Source: CAZAZQ01 sp964489705
Lineage (GTDB): Bacteria > Zixibacteria > MSB-5A5 > GN15 > FEB-12
Length of the DNA: 64,000 nucleotides
Direction: 5' to 3'
Assembly: GCA_964489705.1 (NCBI GenBank)
Contig: CAZAZQ010000008.1
Coordinates: forward strand, 86,564 to 150,563
Positions within the stretch are counted from its first letter, which is position 1. Every line of letters starts with the position of its first letter. A program made the translations under genes and the position numbers. Below the pieces are notes generated by a model that saw only the letters and a program-made list of their open reading frames with translations, did no database searches and was not told the DNA's origin. Shown here piece by piece: positions 34,525 to 43,269 of the stretch.

Positions 34525-36039
34525 TTGAAAACAACCAAGAAAACCAATATTCTGGTCGTCGACGACGAGAAATATATCTGCGATATTATCGTCGAAGCCC
34601 TCTCGTCGGACGCCTTTCAGATTACCGCTCTTTCCGATGCGCATGAAGCCTTGCGCTTCTTGAAGGAGAATCCGGTCGACTTGGTTCTGACGGATCTTGT
34701 CATGGGAGAACATTCCGGGGTGAATATCCTGGATGCTACTCTGAGCAATCATCCCGACGCTATCGTTATCCTGATGACCGCTCACCCCACGGTGCAGACG
34801 GCTATTTCCGTCTTGAAAAAAGGCGCCTTCGATTTCTTGGTGAAGCCGTTCAAACTTGATTTGCTTCGGGCTTCCATCAATCGTGGATTGAAACACCAAC
34901 GCATCATCCGGGAGAACTTGAGTCTCAAAGGGCAAGTCGAATTTTTGAAAATCGCCAACGCGTCCCAAGCCGGTATCGACATCGACAGTATCCTTCAGCT
35001 CATTGCGGAAGCCTGTCGAAAAGAGATGTCCGCCAAGGCGGTCGGCATCCTGGAGATTAACCCTAAAACCAAAGAACTGCTCCGTCAGTTCAGCGATTGC
35101 GAAGAAGAAGACTACGAGCCGTTTGTTCTTGACGAAACCACTCTCCAACAGTTTGCTTACACCAAAAGCAGCAAACCGGTCATCACCCAAGAAAGCATCA
35201 CCTCAGACGAGGAAGCCGCCGTGCGAACCTTCATATCGCAGCCGATTTTCATCCGCCGCAAGCTCCACGGTGTCATCAACCTTCTGCTCATTACCCGTTT
35301 CGGAAGAATCACGCCGGGGAAACTGGATGTTCTGACCCTGTTGACCAACTCCGCCGCTTCCGCCATCGCCAACCACAAACTGTACGAAGACCTGCAATCT
35401 TCATACTTCCAAGCCATCCGCGGTTTGGCAAACGCCATCGAAGCTCGCGACACCTGTACCGCCGGTCATACCGACCGGGTCTCCAAGTTGGCGGAACTGG
35501 TGGCTCGTCATCTGGGATGGAGCACGGCACAGATCCACGACCTCAAAATGGGCTGCTCGCTGCACGACATCGGAAAAATCGGCGTCCCCGATTCGGTGTT
35601 GAACAAAGCGGACAAGCTCACCGAGAGAGAACGCCGACTGATGAACAGCCATCCCGAAATGGGGTTGAAAATCATCCGCGGCATCGATTTGTTCAAACCG
35701 GCGATTCCCTACATTATCGCTCACCACGAGCGTTACGACGGTACCGGCTACCCGCAAGGGCTCAAAGGGGAAGAAATCCCTATCGAGGGACGCCTGTTGG
35801 CCGTCGTCGACGCTTTTGACGCCATCATGGCAAACCGTCCTTACCGCAAAGGTGCCAGTCTGGAAGTGGCGGTGTCGGAGTTGCTTGCCTACAAGGGGAT
35901 TCAGTTTGACCCTGCCATTGTCGATGCCTTTCTGGAAGTGCTCCTGCTCGGACAGGTCGACTTCCGTGCCATGTACGGGAGAGAAGAAGATATCGCCTTT
36001 TTGCAGGAGTTGGTCGCTACCGAAAAGGCACCGGTGTAA
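34525..36039 (+). CDS. Response regulator with REC, GAF-like and HD-GYP domains
   Basis: A 504-residue protein with a TTG start preceded by GGAAGGA. The REC domain at 8-120 has the DDE pocket, phospho-acceptor Asp in LVLTDLVMG and Lys in VKPFK. A GAF-like region lies at about 150-285, and an HD-GYP domain at 300-490 has LHDIGKIGVPD (His347-Asp348), HHERYDGTGYPQGLKGEEI and DAFDAIMANRPYRKG. HD-GYP proteins usually hydrolyse cyclic di-GMP, so phosphorylation would adjust motility or biofilm signalling. No partner histidine kinase is adjacent. The 3' end overlaps the convergent M50 gene by 23 bases. Confidence 0.94.
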   Translation: MKTTKKTNILVVDDEKYICDIIVEALSSDAFQITALSDAHEALRFLKENPVDLVLTDLVMGEHSGVNILDATLSNHPDAIVILMTAHPTVQTAISVLKKGAFDFLVKPFKLDLLRASINRGLKHQRIIRENLSLKGQVEFLKIANASQAGIDIDSILQLIAEACRKEMSAKAVGILEINPKTKELLRQFSDCEEEDYEPFVLDETTLQQFAYTKSSKPVITQESITSDEEAAVRTFISQPIFIRRKLHGVINLLLITRFGRITPGKLDVLTLLTNSAASAIANHKLYEDLQSSYFQAIRGLANAIEARDTCTAGHTDRVSKLAELVARHLGWSTAQIHDLKMGCSLHDIGKIGVPDSVLNKADKLTERERRLMNSHPEMGLKIIRGIDLFKPAIPYIIAHHERYDGTGYPQGLKGEEIPIEGRLLAVVDAFDAIMANRPYRKGASLEVAVSELLAYKGIQFDPAIVDAFLEVLLLGQVDFRAMYGREEDIAFLQELVATEKAPV

Positions 36040-37186
36040 ACGAGAGAATCAAAATTATCATCGCCGCTACCCCCATAATCGTCGCTCCCGTCCCGATGGG
36101 GCGAGCGTCGTTCAATGTCGGCGGATGTTTGACGCCGAAAATCAAACCGAATCCGGCAAACAGCCACCACATCATCGAGTGAAAGCCCAACAGGAAAAGC
36201 ACCACCATGGCAAAGAAGCCCAAGCCGTACTGGTGGCGGCGCCCCAAGCCGTAGAGAATATGCCCGCCGTCCAACTGTCCGATGGGCAGCAAGTTTATCG
36301 CAGTGACCAGCAGCCCGACCCATCCGGCGAAAGCGGCTTCGGTCAGTTTGTAGAAGTATCCTTCCGGTGCCGGTCCCACCAGCAGTAACGTTGCCGCTTT
36401 CATCAACAGAGACTCTCCCTCCAAGGAGAACCCCATCTCTTTCAGCGTAAACGCATCCATCGGCAAACAAACCGATTGCGAAAGTCCCCACAGCAGCCAA
36501 AAGAGCGCGACAATCCACCCGGCGATAGGACCGGAAGCGCCCACTTCAATCAAATCACGCCGGTTCCAAAAAGGAGATTTCGATTTGATGACGGCGCCAA
36601 AGGTCCCGATGATATTGGGCGCCGGAATAAAATAGGGCCAGGAGGTGATGATATTGCGCCGCCGACTGGCGATGAAGTGCCCCATCTCATGGACGAACAG
36701 AATGGACATCAACGCCAGAGTAAACTCGATGCCGATGCCCCGAGACAGGTCTTGCAGGGTCGCATCGAAGGCGAGAGGAAAAGCGGAAAAGAAAAAATGA
36801 AGCTCCGCCCAGAAAGAGTCGGGCAAGGAAACGGTTTGTCGGGCAAGCGAGTCGACGGCGGGGATGATATTGCGCAGGAACACCGGTACGACGTAGACCG
36901 AAAAGAGGGTAGCAAAGAAAAGCACGACGTTGACGGTAGGAATCCGCATCCGTTGCTTCGGGTCGACATAGAGGAAAATCCGTCCCCCTTCGTCGGTCAA
37001 CGTGAAGCGATAGCCTGCCAGCTTGAGGCGGTCTTTGATAAGCTCCACCGATTTTTTATGATTATAAAGCGTGGTCAAGGCGAAGACGATGTTGTCCCGC
37101 TGCGGGTAGACGGCTTCGATTTCAAACAGGTCGCTGAGAAGTGCCGAGATATTCTCAACTTCTTTTTCGACATCGGTGTGATTCAT
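36017..37186 (-). CDS. Site-2-protease family (M50) membrane metalloprotease
   Basis: A 389-residue protein with an N-terminal soluble domain of about 85 residues (VEKEVENISALLSDLFEIEAVYP ... GGRIFLYVD), then about 7 membrane segments. The zinc site is HEMGH at about residue 166 and the second Asp motif is INLLPIGQLDGGHI. This architecture matches EGY1/archaeal-type S2P homologues rather than RseP, since there is no PDZ domain. The targets, perhaps membrane-tethered regulators, are unknown. The stop region overlaps the HD-GYP gene on the other strand. Confidence 0.92.
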   Translation of the reverse strand: MNHTDVEKEVENISALLSDLFEIEAVYPQRDNIVFALTTLYNHKKSVELIKDRLKLAGYRFTLTDEGGRIFLYVDPKQRMRIPTVNVVLFFATLFSVYVVPVFLRNIIPAVDSLARQTVSLPDSFWAELHFFFSAFPLAFDATLQDLSRGIGIEFTLALMSILFVHEMGHFIASRRRNIITSWPYFIPAPNIIGTFGAVIKSKSPFWNRRDLIEVGASGPIAGWIVALFWLLWGLSQSVCLPMDAFTLKEMGFSLEGESLLMKAATLLLVGPAPEGYFYKLTEAAFAGWVGLLVTAINLLPIGQLDGGHILYGLGRRHQYGLGFFAMVVLFLLGFHSMMWWLFAGFGLIFGVKHPPTLNDARPIGTGATIMGVAAMIILILSFTPVPFR

Positions 37187-37350
37187 GCCGCCATTAAAAC
37201 GGTTTTTCTCTTATTTGGCAACGATTCAAACGGGAAATTTGCGGATTTTCTCATCGGGAAAACCAGTTGATCTTTTCCTCGAAAAGATGTACTTTGTCCG
37301 TAGAAGATGTCACACGGCGGCAGTCGAGGGCACGGGATGATATTGTTATA

Positions 37351-38580
37351 ATGAATCGGAATAACCGGACATACACGAGGATAGTGCTTGTGGCGGTTCT
37401 TGCCGTCCTCACGGGAGAATCTCTTGTCCTTTTCTTTTTCAGAGAAGTGTCGTGGAAACTCCCAGTTGCTGTCCTGCTAGCCACGATCGGTAGTTGGTTT
37501 CTGATCGGTTGGCTGGGACAACGCGGAATCGGCACCAGAGGATTTCTTGCCGTGGCGGCTCTTATCGGAGTCGTGTTCATTCCGGAACTTTTTCTCCGGG
37601 CAATCGACTACCGCTGGGGAGCGCATGTCAGTTATGGAGGTCTGCGACCGGAGGGGAGAGCGTATTTCATACCGGACGATGACTTATTTTGGAAAAATTC
37701 CCCCGCTGATCCCGGCATCAACAGCTTGGGGTTTGTGGGATCTGAAGTCGTTACCCCCAAGCCGTCCGGTGTCTATCGGATTATCGTGTTGGGGGATTCA
37801 TGTGCCGAAGAAGGGTATCCTCGGCTTTTGGAAAACTGTTTGAACGCTTCCCATGCTGCCGATGCCACTCGATTTGAATGCGTCATTTTGGCTGTTGCCG
37901 GATACAGCAGTTATCAGGGGAAAGTTATCGCGGAGAAAATAGCTCCTGCCATGCAACCCGATTTAGCCGTCATTTCCTTCGGGTGGAATGATCATTGGCT
38001 TGCCTATGGGGCGCAGGACGAGGAGTATGCTCGCCGAAAGAAAATGAGATTTTTAGCCAATCTGCTGGACAAATTGCGGCTGGTTCAATTCTCCCGGATG
38101 ATATTGGCTTCCCTTTTTGGTTCTCATGGGAATGATGTTATTGATAAGGTGCGGGTTTCCCCTGAGCAATACCGTCGGAATTTGCAGACTATCGTCCGCA
38201 CTCTTCGGGAGAACGGCGCTACCGTCATGCTGATGACTGCTCCGACTTCGTTTTACCGCTTGGGAGTGCCGGAAGAGTTGGTCACATTGCGGTTGACGAC
38301 AAGCAAAGAGGCTGCCATACGCCTGCACCGGCAGTACAATGAAATTGTCAGGGAGGTGGCGGCTGATGAAGGGACTCTGTTTTTGGATGTCGAAGCAGAG
38401 TTCGACCAGGCTTCGTCAATAGGGCAGCTTTTCTTAGCCGATGGGATTCATTACAGCCGACTCGGACTCCACGTTATAAGTGACCGTTTGTGCTCGGCGA
38501 TTTTGGATGCTCTTGCGGGAGAGAAAGCCCTTCGTGGGGAGACTGCCCTGCAACTCGATGAGACACCCTTAGAATGGTAG
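37351..38580 (+). CDS. Membrane-anchored SGNH/GDSL hydrolase family protein
   Basis: About 409 residues from the ATG at 37351; the frame runs further upstream without support. Three N-terminal membrane segments are followed by an SGNH-fold domain with the block I VLGDSCAEEG (Ser), the block III-type SFGWNDHW (Asn), and the block V DGIHYSRLG (Asp-x-x-His). Such proteins deacylate surface polysaccharides or lipids, with AlgJ/AlgX-like and O-acyl esterase relatives. The Ser lies in GDSC, so the triad appears complete. No clear polysaccharide operon surrounds it, so the substrate is unknown. Confidence 0.78.
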   Translation: MNRNNRTYTRIVLVAVLAVLTGESLVLFFFREVSWKLPVAVLLATIGSWFLIGWLGQRGIGTRGFLAVAALIGVVFIPELFLRAIDYRWGAHVSYGGLRPEGRAYFIPDDDLFWKNSPADPGINSLGFVGSEVVTPKPSGVYRIIVLGDSCAEEGYPRLLENCLNASHAADATRFECVILAVAGYSSYQGKVIAEKIAPAMQPDLAVISFGWNDHWLAYGAQDEEYARRKKMRFLANLLDKLRLVQFSRMILASLFGSHGNDVIDKVRVSPEQYRRNLQTIVRTLRENGATVMLMTAPTSFYRLGVPEELVTLRLTTSKEAAIRLHRQYNEIVREVAADEGTLFLDVEAEFDQASSIGQLFLADGIHYSRLGLHVISDRLCSAILDALAGEKALRGETALQLDETPLEW

Positions 38581-38584
38581 GCAT

Positions 38585-38638
38585 GGTCTCGAAAAAGATC
38601 TGCCGAAAGGTAGTGTCAGGTCTGTGCCAGATCTGCTC
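38585..38638 (+). repeat. Dispersed hairpin repeat, copy A
   Basis: Two short imperfect hairpins in tandem. The first, from 38585, starts GGTCTCGAAAAAGATC followed by TGCCGAAAGG. The second is GGTCTGTGCCAGATC. The first hairpin half is 29 of 32 identical to copy B near 47.29 kb, and the order of the two hairpins matches the minus strand of copy C at 52.5 kb. It lies in the intergenic gap between the hydrolase gene and alr. Confidence 0.7.
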
Positions 38639-38765
38639 TACTTGGTGTGGGATAAGAAATGTAAAGAGAAGAGTCTGTACATGACCTGCTTTCCCGTATT
38701 CCAACAATCTTTTTGTTGTTCCCGGAGATACCATTGTGTACAATCTCATAACGGTGTACGTTGAT

Positions 38766-39938
38766 ATGACAAAGAAACACGCCCATACAACCGAGCAATA
38801 TCTCTCGTGGATAGGACTGTCGCAGTCGGCACTGCGGCATAACGTTACTTCGCTAGCCCGTCTTGCCGGAAAAAGAAAGATGGCGGTCTCGGTCAAGGCA
38901 AATGCGTACGGGCACGGCTTGAACGAGATTGTCTCGCTTTTGACCGGAATGCCGGAAGTCGAGTATCTTACCGTCCACTCTCTCTCGGAAGCTTGGCGGG
39001 CACGGCAGGCGGGGTGGGAGCGCAAAATTATGCTCTTGGGTCCCATCGCTCAAAGCAATTTGGATGCGGTCTTCGAATTTGACGTGGAACCGATGATTTT
39101 TGACCGGCAGACGCTGACGGGCTTGGGGAAACGTACGGAAAAGTATCACCTCACTTTGAAAACCCACTTGAAACTGGAGACCGGCACCAATCGTCAAGGC
39201 ATCACCGAAGAGGAGCTCCCGTCTTTTGCCGCGCTTTACAAACGGTATACCGGACTGCGGAAACCGTACGGAGCGGCAATGCACTTTGCCAACATTGAAG
39301 ATACAACCAACCACGAGTACGCCCGTTTCCAGCTTGCGAATTTCAATCGACTTGTAAAACTGATGAAGAGCCTGGGCATCGCGCCCACCATTCGACATAC
39401 GGCGTGCTCCGCCGCTTTGATTCTTTTCGAAAAAACCCGTTTTGAGCTGGTACGCCCCGGCATCGCCGTCTACGGTCATTGGCCCTCCAAAGAAACCTAC
39501 CTTTCCTATCGCCTCCAAGGAGGCGAAAACGACCTTTTTAAGCCGGTTCTCAGCTGGAAAACGAGGATTACCCAGTTGAAGCGGCTCCCCGCCGACGCCT
39601 TTGTGGGCTATGGCTGCACCTACCGAACCACCGCCCCCACCAAGTTGGCGGTCTTACCGATCGGGTACTCCGACGGCTACGACCGCGGGCTTTCCAATCG
39701 AGCGCATGTACTGATAAAAGGAAAACGGGCGCCGGTGCGCGGTCGGGTATGTATGAACCTTTCCATGGTCGATGTAACCGATATCCGCAAAGTTGCTTTC
39801 GGCGAAGAGGTTACGCTTATCGGACAGGATGGAAAGGAAACCGTCTCAGCCGAACTTTTGGCGGAATGGGCTCAGACGATAAATTATGAAATCTTAGCTC
39901 GCCTATCACCTTCCCTGCCGAGAGTAATTGTGAACTGA
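38766..39938 (+). CDS. alr: Alanine racemase
   Basis: The protein is 390 residues from the ATG at 38766 (MTKKHAHTTEQYL); a GTG at 38736 would add 10 residues. Fold type III PLP enzyme with the PLP lysine in VSVKANAYGHG, the family segment LLGPIAQSN, GTNRQGI and the C-terminal catalytic Tyr in GYGCTYRT, followed by the conserved VLPIGYSDGYDRG and VRGRVCMNLSMVD. It makes D-alanine for peptidoglycan. Monocistronic. The upstream gap carries a hairpin repeat. No ribosome site is strong, so the start is not certain. Confidence 0.95.
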   Translation: MTKKHAHTTEQYLSWIGLSQSALRHNVTSLARLAGKRKMAVSVKANAYGHGLNEIVSLLTGMPEVEYLTVHSLSEAWRARQAGWERKIMLLGPIAQSNLDAVFEFDVEPMIFDRQTLTGLGKRTEKYHLTLKTHLKLETGTNRQGITEEELPSFAALYKRYTGLRKPYGAAMHFANIEDTTNHEYARFQLANFNRLVKLMKSLGIAPTIRHTACSAALILFEKTRFELVRPGIAVYGHWPSKETYLSYRLQGGENDLFKPVLSWKTRITQLKRLPADAFVGYGCTYRTTAPTKLAVLPIGYSDGYDRGLSNRAHVLIKGKRAPVRGRVCMNLSMVDVTDIRKVAFGEEVTLIGQDGKETVSAELLAEWAQTINYEILARLSPSLPRVIVN

Positions 39939-40035
39939 GTGTCTTCTCTTGGAAACGCCTGCGGCAGACAGCGTGTAACCTGTTGTGATACTGTAGATTC
40001 TAAATTACAAGGGAATATTTAGCCAAGAAATTAAC

Positions 40036-40064
40036 TTGACACCACTTTGGTGAATTAATATTAT
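40036..40064 (+). promoter_or_regulatory. Sigma70-type promoter of rex
   Basis: TTGACA (40036-40041), 17 bases, TATTAT (40059-40064). The predicted transcription start at about 40071 falls inside the Rex operator. Confidence 0.8.
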
Positions 40065-40067
40065 ATC

Positions 40068-40085
40068 TTGTGAAGCATTTCACAT
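40068..40085 (+). promoter_or_regulatory. Rex operator overlapping the rex transcription start
   Basis: TTGTGAAGCATTTCACAT matches the known Rex consensus TTGTGAA-N4-TTCACAA at all but the last base. It lies 36 bases before the rex ATG, so Rex would repress its own gene when NADH is low. Confidence 0.88.
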
Positions 40086-40120
40086 GGTGGTGGAATAAGA
40101 TAATTTTTAAGGAGCCGTGA

Positions 40121-40789
40121 ATGAATGTCTCTATGGCGTCTGGTGCCCCGAGAAAGATTTCGGAGTCGACAATACGCCGATTGTCATTGTACTATAGAGC
40201 GCTCTCAATACTTGAAAAGGAAAACTACGAAACCATCTCATCAAAAGAGTTGGCAAAAAGAGAAAAGTTGACGCCGGCTCAGGTGCGGAAAGATTTGTCT
40301 TTTTTCGGTTCCTTCGGAACCAGGGGGTTAGGGTATCCGGTAACGGAGTTGAAAAACAAAATCGCCTCGATTTTAGGGATAGATAAACCATGGAAAGTCG
40401 CCCTTATCGGGGTCGGGAATATCGGTTCGGCGCTGGTAAGTTACAAGGAATTTCAAAAACAGGGCTTCCAAATCGTCAAGCTGTTCGACAACGACCAGCG
40501 GAAAATCGGCTCGAACCATAAGGGCATCATTGTTTCCGACATCAAAAATCTTCAAAAAGAATTACGCGAAGAAAACATTGAAATCGTCATTATTACGGTG
40601 CCGGCGACGGTCGCCCAATACATCGTCGATGAGGTGGTGAAAGCCGGGGTTCGCTCTATCCTGAATTTTGCGCCCGTCAATCTGAAGGTGCCGGACAATG
40701 TGTACCTGAGAAATGAAAACATGGCAATGGAGCTCGAATATCTCTCCTTTGCCATGGTGAACAATCAGCCGGAGAAAAGATCGGCATAA
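40121..40789 (+). CDS. rex: Redox-sensing transcriptional repressor Rex
   Basis: A 222-residue protein. The winged-helix domain (about 10-85) has the KISESTIRRLSLYYRAL start, SSKELAKREKLTPAQVRKDLSFFG and GTRGLGYPV. The Rossmann domain has GVGNIGSAL, the LFDNDQRKIG region, and the C-terminal domain-swap helix. Rex senses the NADH/NAD ratio: NADH binding releases it from DNA. The operator upstream agrees with autoregulation. An ATG 15 bases downstream is an alternative start. It is followed closely by the ImmA/IrrE gene, but that gene differs in composition, so it may be a chance neighbour. Confidence 0.97.
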   Translation: MNVSMASGAPRKISESTIRRLSLYYRALSILEKENYETISSKELAKREKLTPAQVRKDLSFFGSFGTRGLGYPVTELKNKIASILGIDKPWKVALIGVGNIGSALVSYKEFQKQGFQIVKLFDNDQRKIGSNHKGIIVSDIKNLQKELREENIEIVIITVPATVAQYIVDEVVKAGVRSILNFAPVNLKVPDNVYLRNENMAMELEYLSFAMVNNQPEKRSA

Positions 40790-40844
40790 TGGTTGTTTGG
40801 AAGTATTCGAATATAAGCTTTTAGAAGAAAGCTACAAAGGGGAA

Positions 40845-42080
40845 ATGAACCCGAGCAAGAAAATACGAAGTATGGGGGTTAGAGCTCCAATCACTCCAGA
40901 GGTTATGCGCTGGGCAAGAGAGACAGCGAAGCTCACTGTCGAGGAGGCTGCTAGAAAGATTGGGCGGCCTGTATCGGATATTGAGGCTTGGGAAGGTGGC
41001 TCACTACAACCTACTATGCCACAGGCGCGAAAGGCAGCTTATGTCTATAAACGACCGCTGGCAGTACTCTATCTCCCTAAACCGCCCAAGGGCTGGCAAG
41101 TTCTCAGAGATTTTCGCACTCTTCCGGCCAATGAGCCACGGGAGTACTCTCCAGAACTATCCTACCTTATTCGTGAGACTGTGGCTCGTCAAGAATGGAT
41201 GAGGGAATTTCTCATAGAAGACGATCAAGAACCTCTTCCTTTCGTTGGTTCAGCCAACACAACTATAGACACCGTAGAACTTGCCGCTACAATCCGAGAA
41301 GCGCTTGGCATTAGTACTGATGAACTCCGCCGTTGCAAGACGCGGGATGATACTCTCAACCTGTGGATTCAAAAAGCCGAGCAGATTGGTATCTTCATAT
41401 TTCGTAATAGCAGTGTTGCCAGCCTTGAAGCACGTGGTTTCGTAATATGTGATGAATATGCACCTTTCATATACTTGAACTCCAACGACGCGAAGGTTGC
41501 CCAGATTTTCACCCTTGTTCATGAACTTGTTCACTTATGGGTTAATGAACCGGGCATTTCAAACTTGGAAGCCAAAGGCTCAGCTCTAGATGAATCGTCT
41601 GCTATTATCGAAACATTTTGTAATCGTGTGGCAGGCTGCGTAGTCCTTGAGCCATCAGCTTTTGAACAGAAGTGGAATTCACGAGATGCACGTAAGAGTA
41701 TTGAGGAGAATATAGAATTTCTCGCCTCGTATTTCAAGGTAAGCCGAGAAGCAGTAGCTAGACGGCTCTTAGACATCAAAGAGCTGTCCCAAAAGAAGTA
41801 CTTAGCCCTAAGGGAACAGTACCGCGAAGAGTGGCTGGCCTATCGAGAGAAAGAAAGAGAGAAGCAGCGGAAATCAGATGGCGGCCCTTCTTACTACCGG
41901 GTTCTACTGAACAGGAATGGCAAGGCCTATTCACGCATAATCTTAAGTGCATATTATAGCGGAGCCATTTCCGGCAGAGAGACCAGCGGCCTGCTTAATA
42001 TAAAGTTGAACAATCTACCCAAACTTGCAGACGAAGCTGGTGTATTTACCGGCGTTTACAAAGGTGATGTGTCGCTATGA
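40845..42080 (+). CDS. XRE-type HTH plus ImmA/IrrE metallopeptidase domain protein
   Basis: The start is uncertain (40845 with AAAGGGG upstream, or the Met at 40875 which gives the usual MGVRAPITPEV opening). An N-terminal XRE helix-turn-helix (LTVEEAARKIGRPVSDIEAWEGGSLQPT) is followed by an ImmA/IrrE zinc peptidase domain with HELVH. A C-terminal linker follows, with a region at about 340-410 (YYRVLLNRNGKAYSRIILSAYYSGAIS). It overlaps the next gene by 4 bases. Such HTH-ImmA proteins cleave phage or toxin-linked repressors and occur with PIN-like DUF4411 partners. AT-richer than the neighbours, which suggests acquisition. Confidence 0.9.
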   Translation: MNPSKKIRSMGVRAPITPEVMRWARETAKLTVEEAARKIGRPVSDIEAWEGGSLQPTMPQARKAAYVYKRPLAVLYLPKPPKGWQVLRDFRTLPANEPREYSPELSYLIRETVARQEWMREFLIEDDQEPLPFVGSANTTIDTVELAATIREALGISTDELRRCKTRDDTLNLWIQKAEQIGIFIFRNSSVASLEARGFVICDEYAPFIYLNSNDAKVAQIFTLVHELVHLWVNEPGISNLEAKGSALDESSAIIETFCNRVAGCVVLEPSAFEQKWNSRDARKSIEENIEFLASYFKVSREAVARRLLDIKELSQKKYLALREQYREEWLAYREKEREKQRKSDGGPSYYRVLLNRNGKAYSRIILSAYYSGAISGRETSGLLNIKLNNLPKLADEAGVFTGVYKGDVSL

Positions 42081-42565
42081 ACGTATACTGCCTTGACACC
42101 GGTGTTCTTATTGAACCTTGGAATAAACACTACTCACCAGAACTTTGCCCGGAATATTGGGACATATTGGATAACCTGGCAAGGAAAGGTGTAGTCTTCT
42201 GTACTGTTGAAGTTAAACGAGAACTAGAAAAAGAGGATGACGGATTGTATGCATGGGCAAAGGGAAGACCACATCTATTCAGAGAAGTGACTGATGTCGT
42301 GAATGAGAATGTGAAAAAGATAATGGCCTCGCATCCTGCTCTTGTAGACGATAAGAAGGGACGATCACTGGCGGATCCCTGGGTGATAGCCCATGCAATG
42401 GCGGAAAAGGCAATAGTAGTAACGACAGAAATGCCTGCATCCAAGAAGATCAAGATACCGGATGTATGCAATGCTTACAATGTTCACTGGATACCGGAGT
42501 TCGAGTTCACCAAGAAGATTGGAGTGCGGTTCTCTGCTAAGATTATTACAGATAATAAGTTATAA
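42077..42565 (+). CDS. DUF4411 PIN-like protein, probable toxin partner
   Basis: A 162-residue protein with PIN-like acidic positions: N-terminal YCLDTGVLIEP, VEVKREL, then SLADPWVIAHAMAEKAIVVTTE, which fits the DUF4411 family that I recall beside ImmA/IrrE-type HTH proteins. PIN domains are usually magnesium-dependent ribonucleases. The start overlaps the previous stop (ATGA), so the two are coupled as in toxin-antitoxin pairs. Whether it is a toxin here is inferred. AT-rich like its partner. Confidence 0.85.
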   Translation: MNVYCLDTGVLIEPWNKHYSPELCPEYWDILDNLARKGVVFCTVEVKRELEKEDDGLYAWAKGRPHLFREVTDVVNENVKKIMASHPALVDDKKGRSLADPWVIAHAMAEKAIVVTTEMPASKKIKIPDVCNAYNVHWIPEFEFTKKIGVRFSAKIITDNKL

Positions 42566-42630
42566 AAAATAGCCTCCCTTTCACGGATGAAAAGGAGGAT
42601 ACCTCTTTTAGGCGTTTTTCGCGCTTAAAG

Positions 42631-42659
42631 AAACAGCCTGCGAAAGCAGGCTGTTTTTA
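42631..42659 (+). terminator. Rho-independent terminator after the DUF4411 gene
   Basis: Stem AACAGCCTGC / GCAGGCTGTT with loop GAAA and a following T5. Another hairpin, CCTCC at about 42574 with GGAGG at about 42595, lies just before it. Confidence 0.9.
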
Positions 42660-42780
42660 TGAGGAAAGTTTTACCGACTCAGGTAAAAAATACCCACGAA
42701 ATGCCGATATGGAAATATGGTTAGTTTTACCGTGGAAAACCGTCGACGGGTTGCACCGGACGGCGTTAAAGGGGGCAAGA

Positions 42781-43173
42781 GTGCGAATTCTCGTAATAGA
42801 TGACGAAGAGATGATCCGGAGCCTGGCGGAGCGGATTTTGACCCGCGCCGGATACGAGGTGGTAACCGCCAGCTCGGGTACCGACGGCTATCGGCTGTTC
42901 AAGGAGAACGGGGATGAAATAGATCTCGTCCTGCTCGACTTGACAATGGACGGTATGACCGGCGTTGAGGTGTTAAGCTATCTCCGGGAGCTTTCTCCCG
43001 ATATCCCCTGTATTTTCTCAAGCGGGCAACCGATGGCGGAAGAGGATCTTCCCCCGACGTGTCGGCATAATACCTTTTTCCTGCTCAAACCGTATCGCGC
43101 CAACGTTCTGGTCGAAGCGGTCAAACAGTTTCTTCCGATCCCCGATGAGCAAGAAAAAGCAAACTCTCCGTAG
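42781..43173 (+). CDS. Single-domain CheY-like response regulator
   Basis: The GTG at 42781 gives a 130-residue protein beginning VRILVIDDEEMIR, the usual REC start, with AAAGGGGGC 5 bases upstream; an ATG at 42709 would add 24 unlikely residues. It has the DDE acidic pocket, the phospho-Asp in LVLLDLTMDG, the signalling Ser in IFSSGQ and the Lys in LLKPYRA. No output domain. No kinase gene is adjacent. It would be a stand-alone receiver for chemotaxis-like or phosphorelay signalling. It ends at a strong bidirectional terminator. Confidence 0.9.
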   Translation: MRILVIDDEEMIRSLAERILTRAGYEVVTASSGTDGYRLFKENGDEIDLVLLDLTMDGMTGVEVLSYLRELSPDIPCIFSSGQPMAEEDLPPTCRHNTFFLLKPYRANVLVEAVKQFLPIPDEQEKANSP

Positions 43174-43194
43174 CCGAGAGAGGAAAAGCCCCAA

Positions 43195-43250
43195 CCAAAA
43201 AAGGCGTGACTCTTTTTCACTGAGGGGGAGAGTCACGCCTTATATTTTTC
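43195..43250. terminator. Bidirectional terminator between convergent genes
   Basis: Perfect 13-base stem AAGGCGTGACTCT (43201-43213) / AGAGTCACGCCTT (43229-43241), with A-rich sequence on the left and ATATTTTTC on the right. It serves both the response regulator and the cytochrome gene. Confidence 0.92.
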
Positions 43251-43269
43251 TTAAAGATTTGTTGTCTGT

